In this document: piece after piece, positions 52,022 to 58,328 of the stretch
Numbering within the stretch: position 1 is the first letter of the stretch
How the letters are laid out: the number at the start of each line of letters is the position of its first letter
From: Mycetocola spongiae
Lineage (GTDB): Bacteria > Actinomycetota > Actinomycetes > Actinomycetales > Microbacteriaceae
NCBI RefSeq assembly: GCF_020424085.1
Contig: NZ_CP080203.1
Span: 868,001-932,000, forward strand
DNA: 64,000 bases
Direction: 5' to 3'
The notes under the pieces: generated by a model
What the model was told of the DNA's origin: nothing
Database searches by the model: none
What the model saw: the letters and a program-made list of their open reading frames with translations, nothing else
Translations under genes and position numbers: made by a program

Positions 52022-53107
52022 CTAGAGTCGGGCGCTTCGGGCGAGGAGCCAGAGCAGATAAAAACCGCCAAAAAGCCCGGTGAGGAGCCCCACCGGCACG
52101 GCCAGCCCGAGCGGGAGATGCTGCGAGGCGAGATCCGCCGCGACCAGCAATACCGCGCCCATCAGGGCCGAGGGCAGCAGCGGAATCGTGGGAGAGCGGG
52201 TGAGTTGGCGCACCACATGGGGCGCGGCGAGGGCCACAAAGGAGATGGGGCCGGCGGCGGCCACCGCGACCGCGGTCATCCCCACCGCCGCGGACATCAT
52301 GATCAGCCGGGTGGATTCCACGTGCACACCCAGCTGCTGGCCCAGGTCATCCCCGAGCTCAATCATGTTGATCCGGCGCGCGGCGAGCAGCAGCACGGGC
52401 AGCAGCAGGATCAGCGCCGCGGCCACGGGCAGGGCATGGCCCCAGTTGCGGGCGTTGAGGCTACCGGTGAGCCAGAGCTGGGCGAGGATCGCGGTATCCT
52501 CGGCGCTGCGCGTGAGCAGCAGCGAGTTCAGTGCCTGTAGCACCGCCCCCACGCCGATGCCCACCAGGATCAGCCGATAGCCGCCCGTGGCCCGCCCCCG
52601 AAAGGACAGGGCATATACCAGCGCCGCGGTGATCAGGCCCGAGGCCACCGCGCTGAGCGCCACCGCGACCGGGCCGCCACCGAGCACCACGATCTGAATG
52701 ATCGCGCCCGTTGCGGCCCCGCTCATAAAGCCGATGATATCCGGCGAGCCCAGGGGGTTGCGCGAGAGCGATTGGAATACCGCCCCCGCCACACCCAGGC
52801 ACGCCCCCACGCACAGCCCCGCGACGAGCCGCGGCAGGCGCAGCGTGAGCACCACGCGTTCGGCGCGCGGTTCGCCGCGGCCGGTCAGCGCGGCCCAGAC
52901 CTCGCCCGCGCCGAGGCCCAGGCTGCCGGTCATCAGCACGCCGATACCCAGCGCGGCCGCGATCAGCGCCAGGATGGCGCAGATCAGCAGCGTGCGCGGG
53001 CGCACCCGGATCGAGAGCGCACCCGCGCGCGAGCGCCAGATGCGCCCGGGCAGATGCCCGCCCGCGCTGAATTCTTCGGGAGGGGCGGGGGTGAGCGCGC
53101 GGGTCAT
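52022..53107 (-). CDS. siderophore ABC transporter permease (FecCD family, second)
   Basis: 361 residues; ATGA overlap with the previous permease at 53104-53107. FecCD family: ICAILALIAAALGIGVLMTGSLGLGAGEVWAALTG, LRLPRLVAGLCVGACLGVAGAVFQSLSRNPLGSPDIIG, and AAGPISFVALAAPHVVRQLTRSPTIPLLPSALMGAVLLVAADLASQHLPL, which holds the ATPase-coupling loop. Nine to ten helices. It pairs with the other permease as the transmembrane heterodimer. Confidence 0.95.
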   Translation of the reverse strand: MTRALTPAPPEEFSAGGHLPGRIWRSRAGALSIRVRPRTLLICAILALIAAALGIGVLMTGSLGLGAGEVWAALTGRGEPRAERVVLTLRLPRLVAGLCVGACLGVAGAVFQSLSRNPLGSPDIIGFMSGAATGAIIQIVVLGGGPVAVALSAVASGLITAALVYALSFRGRATGGYRLILVGIGVGAVLQALNSLLLTRSAEDTAILAQLWLTGSLNARNWGHALPVAAALILLLPVLLLAARRINMIELGDDLGQQLGVHVESTRLIMMSAAVGMTAVAVAAAGPISFVALAAPHVVRQLTRSPTIPLLPSALMGAVLLVAADLASQHLPLGLAVPVGLLTGLFGGFYLLWLLARSARL

Positions 53108-54180
53108 AGCCGGGCCAGCTTTCGTTTACGAACAAGGGCGATAAAAAAGGGCCCGCCAATCAGGGCCGTGATGATCGCGGTCTGCACCTCGCCCGGGAAG
53201 GCCACGAGGCGGCCCAGAATATCGGCGGCGAGCACAATATTGGCGGCGATCAGGATGGAATAGGGCAGCACCCAGCGATAATCGGGACCCACCACCATCC
53301 GCGCGATCAGCGGCGCGGTCAGGCCAATAAAACCGATCGGGCCGGCGGCGGCCGTGGCGGCCCCGGCCAGGAGCACCACCACCAGCGCCGCGAGAAACCA
53401 GGTGCCGCGCGAGGAGACCCCCAGCGCCGCCCCCATTTCCTTGCCCAGCGCGAGCGCGTTCAGCGAGCGGGTGATCAGCAGGGCGATCAGGATGCCCAGC
53501 AGGATAAAACCCAGCACGGGCCAGAGCGTGGTCCAGGAGCGTCCCTGCAGCGAGCCCACCGACCAGAACCTGAACGTGCGAAATACGCTGGGGAAATTCA
53601 GCACCACCGCGGTGGTATAGGCCCCGAGGACCACGCTCAGCGCGGCCCCGGCCAGCAGCAGCTTGACCGGATTGGATCCCTCGGCAAAGGCCCCACCCAG
53701 CGCATAAACCAGCACCGCGGCGAGCGCGGCCCCGAGAAACGCAAACCAGATATAGCCGGAGGTATCCACGACGCCAAAAACGGCGATTCCGGTGACCACG
53801 GCCGCGGCGGCCCCGGCATTCACGCCGAGCAGGCCGGGCTCGGCCAGCGGATTGCGGGTGATCGCCTGCATCACGGCCCCGGCCACCCCGAGTGCCGCCC
53901 CCACGAGGATGCCCAGCAGGGTGCGCGGGATGCGCAGCTCCCGCACGATGAGGTGTTGATCATTGCCCGGGTCAAACGCGGTGAGTGCGCGCCATACGGT
54001 ATCCAGGTCCAGCGGGCGCGAGCCGGAGGCCACGCTGAGGACCGAGAGTACCAGGAGCAGCAGCAGGCCGATCAGGATTCCGCGGCGTCGCCGCCGGTGC
54101 AGGGTGCGCGCGGGACCCCCCGCGGGTGCGCGGCGAGGGGCCGTGCGCCCGCGGGGGGCCGAGGGGAGGCGGACGCCCAC
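53104..54180 (-). CDS. siderophore ABC transporter permease (FecCD family, first)
   Basis: 358 residues from GTG 54180, directly after the binding-protein stop at 54182. A longer frame would run far back into that gene, and the chosen start gives normal FecCD length. A basic N-terminus is followed by GILIGLLLLLVLSVLSVASGSRPLDLDTVW, LRIPRTLLGILVGAALGVAGAVMQAITRNPLAEPGLLGVNAGAAAAVV and TAAAGPIGFIGLTAPLIARMVVGPDYRWVLPYSILIAANIVLAADILGRLV. Nine to ten helices. Confidence 0.94.
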   Translation of the reverse strand: MGVRLPSAPRGRTAPRRAPAGGPARTLHRRRRRGILIGLLLLLVLSVLSVASGSRPLDLDTVWRALTAFDPGNDQHLIVRELRIPRTLLGILVGAALGVAGAVMQAITRNPLAEPGLLGVNAGAAAAVVTGIAVFGVVDTSGYIWFAFLGAALAAVLVYALGGAFAEGSNPVKLLLAGAALSVVLGAYTTAVVLNFPSVFRTFRFWSVGSLQGRSWTTLWPVLGFILLGILIALLITRSLNALALGKEMGAALGVSSRGTWFLAALVVVLLAGAATAAAGPIGFIGLTAPLIARMVVGPDYRWVLPYSILIAANIVLAADILGRLVAFPGEVQTAIITALIGGPFFIALVRKRKLARL

Positions 54181-54181
54181 G

Positions 54182-55180
54182 CTAGGAGGCAAAGAGCGAT
54201 TCGACCTGATCGACGATCTGCGAGCCGCTGTAGTAGTCGATTCGGAACGAGGAGTTGCCGAGGGGATAGATCGCGCCCGAGGCCACGGCCGGCGCATTGG
54301 CCAGTACCGAGGTGTCCTGGAGTAGCTTTTTATTCTCCTCGGTGCCACTCACGATAAACACGGTGGAGCCGGTCAGCGCGGCCGTGGTGTTTTCCAGGGA
54401 GAGGAACGCGAAGTCCTGGCGGGCCCGCTCGCTGGTATCAAACTCATCGGGGGCGCCGGCCACGCGGAAGCCGAGGGCGTTCAGCAGGGTGCCGTGCGAT
54501 CCGCCGGGCTTGGCAAAGGCGGTGTCATATTCGGGTCCGTTATACACGATCACATTGGTATCTCCCGCGGGCACGGTGATCTCCCCGGCAACCTCGCGGA
54601 CCCGGGCATCAAAATCGGCCGCGACGGTCGCGGCGTTCTCCTCGAGGCCGGTGGCCTCGCCGAGCTGCGCGGCGAGCGCCTCCCATGTCTTATCCCCGTA
54701 GTTATAGACCACGGTGGGGGCGATGTCCTGGAGCTCCTTATAGTTGGCGGCCGCGCTATCGGCGCCGCTGGTGGAGACCACGATCAGGTCGGGATCGGCG
54801 GCGATGATGGATTCGATATCCACCTCCAGGTCGGGATACAGCACGTCGAGCCCGCGCTCGGTGGCCACCGCGGACCACTGATCAAAGAAGCCGCGCTCAT
54901 CGCTGCCATCCCCGGGGGTTGTGGCGGCGCTGGCGATCACGGGCGCGTCAATCGCGAGGAGGGTTCCGGTGATCGTGAGCGAGGTCGAGACGATTTTTTT
55001 GGGCTGGCTCGGGATGGTGGTCTCGCCCAGCTCATGGGTCACGGTGCGCGGCCAGGCCCCGGCCTCGGCGGCGGGGGAATCGGTCTCGGTCGGGGCGGCA
55101 GCGCTGGTGCAGCCGGTCGCGGCGAGCGCGAGCAGGCCGACGGTCGCGGCGGCGAGGAGCCGACGGGTAACGGAGGTCAT
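54182..55180 (-). CDS. ferric-siderophore-binding lipoprotein of the ABC transporter
   Basis: 332 residues from ATG 55180, with AAGGACACCC upstream. Lipobox LAATGCTS (Cys near 24). FepB-type fold: WPRTVTHELGETTIPSQPKKIVSTSLTITGTLLAIDAPVIAS, DLEVDIESIIAADPDLIVVSTSGADSAAANYKELQDIAPTVVYNYGDKTWEALAAQLGEATGLEENAATV and FDTSERARQDFAFLSLENT. The first gene of the five-gene operon, its promoter overlaps the 16/19-match iron box at 55265-55283. It shares only fold-level similarity with the orphan binding protein at 46702. Confidence 0.94.
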   Translation of the reverse strand: MTSVTRRLLAAATVGLLALAATGCTSAAAPTETDSPAAEAGAWPRTVTHELGETTIPSQPKKIVSTSLTITGTLLAIDAPVIASAATTPGDGSDERGFFDQWSAVATERGLDVLYPDLEVDIESIIAADPDLIVVSTSGADSAAANYKELQDIAPTVVYNYGDKTWEALAAQLGEATGLEENAATVAADFDARVREVAGEITVPAGDTNVIVYNGPEYDTAFAKPGGSHGTLLNALGFRVAGAPDEFDTSERARQDFAFLSLENTTAALTGSTVFIVSGTEENKKLLQDTSVLANAPAVASGAIYPLGNSSFRIDYYSGSQIVDQVESLFAS

Positions 55181-55264
55181 GGGTGTCCTTAGCTTTCGGG
55201 GGTTCAAACGCTCGCGGGCCCGGATTTCCGGGGAATCGGGGAGACCGGGGCCCGCGATCGTGTG

Positions 55265-55283
55265 TTAGCCTAGCCTTACCTAA
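55265..55283. promoter_or_regulatory. DtxR/IdeR iron box in the siderophore operon / AraC divergent promoter
   Basis: TTAGCCTAGCCTTACCTAA matches the DtxR consensus at 16 of 19 positions. It lies 85 bp upstream of the binding-protein start and 87 bp upstream of the AraC start, so it can control both. Confidence 0.85.
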
Positions 55284-55369
55284 AAGTGCATGGTGAGCTT
55301 TGCCGGACAGCCCATAGGGAAAACCAGACAACCCGCGGCTCGCCACCATGCCCCGTCCAGAGAGTCGCC

Positions 55370-56086
55370 GTGTCTACCGTCATTCCCCTCCCCTCCCTCT
55401 CCCCGAGCCGCGTGCACGGCCACGAGGCCCACGAGCTGACCTGGGTCTGCGAGGGCTCGGTGGTGATCGAGATTGGGCACTCGCGCTGGCGGCTCACCAC
55501 CGAGCAGGCGCTGTGGATCCCCGCGGGCATCGAACACCTCGTCATCCCGCAGCAGGGTTCGCTGGTATTTCCGCTGTTTTTTGATGCGGTTGCGCCCCCG
55601 GCGCTGGCACAGGAGCCCACCGCCATTCACCGCACGCCGCTGCTGAATCGGCTCGCGCAGATTAAGCTCCAGCCGGGCCTGATCGCCCCCGCGGATATCC
55701 GCGAGGCCGAGTCCTCGATGCTGAGCCTGCTGCCCGCGCTCGCCCAGACCTCGGTGCGCCTGCCGATGCCGGTGGACCCGCGGGCGCTGGAGGTGGCCGA
55801 ATCGCTCTTGGCGCGCCCGGCCACCCCGTTCACGCTGGAGCAGTGGGCCGCGCAGGTGCATACCAGCTCCAAGACGCTGCAGCGCTGTTTCCTCAACGAG
55901 ACCAGCATGCGTTTCCCGGAGTGGCGTTCGGCGGCCCGGCTCTCGGCGGCGCTTCCGCTGCTCGCGGAGGGCATGCCGGTCATGCACGTCTCCGCGCAGG
56001 TGGGCTATGCCAGCGTGAGCGGGTTTATTGCCGCGTTCCATCGCCGCTTTGGGCATACCCCGGCCCGGCATCGCGCGAGCGCCTAG
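55370..56086 (+). CDS. AraC-family regulator divergent from siderophore operon
   Basis: 238 residues from GTG 55370. The ATG at 55286 is rejected because it would put the iron box against the start codon. Cupin-type sensor: HGHEAHELTWVCEGSVVIEIGHSRWRLTTEQALWIPAGIEHLVIPQQGSLVFP. C-terminal AraC HTH pair: TPFTLEQWAAQVHTSSKTLQRCFLNETSMRFPEWRSAARLSAALPLLAEGMPVMHVSAQVGYASVSGFIAAFHRRFGHTPARHR. It is probably the activator of the siderophore operon in response to imported ferric siderophore, under DtxR-type repression. Confidence 0.9.
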   Translation: MSTVIPLPSLSPSRVHGHEAHELTWVCEGSVVIEIGHSRWRLTTEQALWIPAGIEHLVIPQQGSLVFPLFFDAVAPPALAQEPTAIHRTPLLNRLAQIKLQPGLIAPADIREAESSMLSLLPALAQTSVRLPMPVDPRALEVAESLLARPATPFTLEQWAAQVHTSSKTLQRCFLNETSMRFPEWRSAARLSAALPLLAEGMPVMHVSAQVGYASVSGFIAAFHRRFGHTPARHRASA

Positions 56087-56098
56087 CTGCACCCGGGC

Positions 56099-56129
56099 TT
56101 GACCCTCACGCGGCGGAAGGGTTAGTACT
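56099..56129 (+). promoter_or_regulatory. MerR-type promoter with stretched spacer
   Basis: TTGACC (-35, 56099-56104) and AGTACT or TAGTAC (-10 near 56123-56129) are 18-19 bp apart. The spacer is an imperfect inverted repeat, CCCT...AGGG. This is typical autoregulation by MerR proteins. Confidence 0.65.
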
Positions 56130-56135
56130 GGGGGG

Positions 56136-56942
56136 ATGACCCCGGATTCCGATTCCTCCACCCCGCTCTCGGTGGGGGCCGCCGCCTCCCTCCTCGGCGT
56201 GAGCGTGCGCACCCTGCACCACTGGGATGAGATCGGCCTGGTGCGCCCGGCGGGCCGCTCGCACGCCAATTATCGCCTCTATACCGAGGCCGATCTACTG
56301 CGGCTGCACCGCGTGCTGGTCTATCGCGAGCTGGGGCTCTCGCTCGCGGCCGTGACCGAGATCCTCGCCGATCCCGCCGTCTCCGAGATCGCCCATCTGC
56401 GCCGCCAGCGCGAGCTCCTGGCCGAGCGCGAGCTGTGCGCCGGCAGGATGATAGCGGGCATCGACCGGCTGCTCGAGGCGCGCGCGGCCGATGCCCGGCT
56501 CTCGGCCCGCGAGCGCGCGGAGATTTTTGGCGGGCCCTGGCGCCCCGACTGGGCCGAGGAGGCCAAGCGGCGCTGGGGCGGGAGTCCCGCCTGGGGCGAG
56601 TTTGAGGCGAATACCGCGCGGCTGGGTTCCGCGGGCCGCGCCGAGGCCGCGCGCGCGGGCGAGGCCGTGAACGCCGCGCTGATCGCGGGAAGGCGCGCGG
56701 GGATTGCCCCGGGCAGCGCCGCGGCGGCCGAGCTGGCCGAGCGTCATCGCGCCGTGATCGGCACGGCGTTCGCCTGCTCGCATTCGATGCACGCATGCCT
56801 GGCCACGCTCTATCGCGAGGACGGGCGATTCCGGGCCCATTTTGAGGCGCGGGATCCGGGGCTCACCGATTGGCTGGTGGCGGTGATCCACGCCAATGCG
56901 CGGGCCCACGGCGTGGACCCCGAGTCCGCCGAGTGGGTTTAG
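56136..56942 (+). CDS. MerR-family regulator with TipAS ligand-binding domain
   Basis: 268 residues. N-terminal MerR HTH: TPLSVGAAASLLGVSVRTLHHWDEIGLVRPAGRSHANYRLYTEADLLRLHRVLVYRELGLSLAAVTEIL. A coiled-coil dimerisation helix (LRRQRELLAERELCAGRMIAGIDRLLEA) leads to a TipAS domain: FGGPWRPDWAEEAKRRWGGSPAWGEFEA and ERHRAVIGTAFACSHSMHACLATLYREDGRFRAHFEARDPGLTDWLVAVIHANA. TipAS domains bind thiopeptide and other large antibiotics and activate the gene's own promoter and drug-resistance genes. The stretched MerR promoter directly upstream supports autoregulation. Confidence 0.93.
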   Translation: MTPDSDSSTPLSVGAAASLLGVSVRTLHHWDEIGLVRPAGRSHANYRLYTEADLLRLHRVLVYRELGLSLAAVTEILADPAVSEIAHLRRQRELLAERELCAGRMIAGIDRLLEARAADARLSARERAEIFGGPWRPDWAEEAKRRWGGSPAWGEFEANTARLGSAGRAEAARAGEAVNAALIAGRRAGIAPGSAAAAELAERHRAVIGTAFACSHSMHACLATLYREDGRFRAHFEARDPGLTDWLVAVIHANARAHGVDPESAEWV

Positions 56943-57075
56943 TCCCGCGCCGGGCCCACCCGCCTGGTCCCAATTCGCGGGACAGCGCCGCCGCGGCCCC
57001 GCATGGTTCCGCGGCTTCCAGGTAGGCGCGGAAAAGATCCACAGCGTTTAGCCAGTCACGGCCGCATAGGCTGGG

Positions 57076-57097
57076 TGCGGGTCCCGCGGGACCCGCA
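57076..57097. repeat. 22-bp perfect GC palindrome
   Basis: The left half is TGCGGGTCCCG and the right half its exact complement. There is no loop, so it is better suited to protein binding than to termination, although it could terminate the MerR transcript. Confidence 0.6.
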
Positions 57098-57288
57098 GCT
57101 ACGCGCGGCCGGTGAAGTCGGTTCCGGCCTCCCCCGCGCGTTTGATCTGGGGGCGATTTTCCGCCGCGACGAGCGCGTCTCGGCCGGTGGATAATCGGAG
57201 ATCGAGCCCTCCGGTTGTGCCTAAAGACGCGCGCGCCGGAGAGACCACTGGGGTGGCGAGCCGATCCGGCCCGGCGCCCTAACGTAAC

Positions 57289-57300
57289 GGTTTATTAACC
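57289..57300. promoter_or_regulatory. GGTT-TATT-AACC repeat before hydrolase 1
   Basis: A perfect 4-4-4 inverted repeat in an AT-rich stretch, 24 bp upstream of the hydrolase ATG. It may overlap a -10 element or operator. Confidence 0.4.
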
Positions 57301-57323
57301 ATGCCAATCACATCGGAATAAAC

Positions 57324-58277
57324 ATGAAGAAGTTTCTCAAAATCGCACTGCGGGTGGTCCTGTCGATCATCGCGGTGATCGCGCTGGTCCTGACCACCAC
57401 CACGGTCGTCAACGCCGTGGCCACCGGCTCGGAAAAATCGCGCATCGATACCTATGGTCAGCTGGTCCCCGTGGACGGCAAAAACATGAACGTGGTGATC
57501 TCCGGTTCCGGCGAAAATACCATCGTCCTGATCCCCGGTTTTGGTACCGCCTCCCCCGCCCTGGATTTCAGCCCGCTGATTAAGCGCCTGGAGACCGAGA
57601 ACCGCGTGGTGGTGGTGGAGCCCTTCGGTTATGGCCTGAGCGATCAGACCGATAAGGAGCGCACGTCCGAGAATATCGTGACCGAGATCCACGAGGCCGT
57701 CTCCGGCCTGGGCCTGGAAAAATACGTGCTGATGGGTCACTCGATCGCCGGCATCTACGGCCTCGAATACGCCAATAAATACGGCGATGAGCTCACCGCC
57801 TTTGTGGGAATCGACAGCAGCGTTCCCACCCAGCCCGGGATGGACGTGCAGTTCCCCACCGGCGCGATGCAGGCCGCAAAATTCCTCGGCATCGCCCGCA
57901 TCATCACCGAGCTGAGCGGCGATACCCTCGCCGGGATGGACTTTGATGAGCACACCAAGGACCAGATGAAGCTGATCGCCTTCCAGAACAACCTCACCGA
58001 TACCTATGTGGATGAGATGAAGCATATCTATCCGAACTTCGTGGAGGCCCGCCGCCTGACCTTCCCGCAGACCCTCCCGGTCCTGCTCTTTGCGCAGGCC
58101 GATAATAAGAGTGTCGCGGGCTGGGTTGAGTTGCACGAGGAGCAGGCGGCCACCGTGGATAACGGCACCGTGGTTCTGCTCGATGCCGATCACTATCTGC
58201 ACCACAGCAAATCGGCGGAGATCGCCGCCGATTTTGAGGCCTTCATGGCCGATCTGAACGCGGGCGTCACGCCCTAG
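57324..58277 (+). CDS. membrane-anchored alpha/beta hydrolase 1
   Basis: 317 residues. A signal-anchor (FLKIALRVVLSIIAVIALVLTTTTVVNAV) with no cleavage or lipobox signal holds an extracytoplasmic alpha/beta-hydrolase domain: NTIVLIPGFGTASPALDFSPLIKRLETENRVVVVEPFGYGLSD, nucleophile Ser140 in MGHSIAGIYGLEYANKY and a late histidine in LLDADHYLHHSKSAE near 290. It has high similarity to hydrolase 2 at 61306, including the TVVNAVATGSE junction and VDGKNMNVV. It probably cleaves esters outside the membrane; the substrate is unknown. A convergent LAL regulator follows the terminator. Confidence 0.88.
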   Translation: MKKFLKIALRVVLSIIAVIALVLTTTTVVNAVATGSEKSRIDTYGQLVPVDGKNMNVVISGSGENTIVLIPGFGTASPALDFSPLIKRLETENRVVVVEPFGYGLSDQTDKERTSENIVTEIHEAVSGLGLEKYVLMGHSIAGIYGLEYANKYGDELTAFVGIDSSVPTQPGMDVQFPTGAMQAAKFLGIARIITELSGDTLAGMDFDEHTKDQMKLIAFQNNLTDTYVDEMKHIYPNFVEARRLTFPQTLPVLLFAQADNKSVAGWVELHEEQAATVDNGTVVLLDADHYLHHSKSAEIAADFEAFMADLNAGVTP

Positions 58278-58288
58278 GTTTGGAACCC

Positions 58289-58326
58289 CACGGGGCCGCG
58301 CACCGCTTATGGTGCGCGGCCCCGTG
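58289..58326. terminator. perfect GC-rich hairpin between convergent genes
   Basis: CACGGGGCCGCGCACC (58289-58304) pairs perfectly with 58311-58326 around GCTTAT. No T-run. Confidence 0.8.
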
Positions 58327-58328
58327 CG

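Larger units (their letters stand above)
56943..57323. other. 381-bp intergenic region with palindromes, no convincing gene
   Basis: It holds a 22-bp perfect palindrome (57076-57097) and the repeat GGTT-TATT-AACC (57289-57300) next to the hydrolase start. A 63-codon frame at 57003-57194 crosses the palindrome and lacks a ribosome site. The hydrolase promoter is presumably in 57230-57300. Confidence 0.55.

Noticed and set aside
55286-55369. Upstream ATG 55286 as start of the AraC gene
   Set aside because: It lies three bases after the iron box, and the extra residues (MHGELCRTAHRENQ...) are not AraC-like; GTG 55370 gives a standard N-terminus.
57003-57194. 63-codon frame in the MerR-hydrolase spacer
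   Set aside because: No ribosome site, no family, and it crosses a perfect palindrome.
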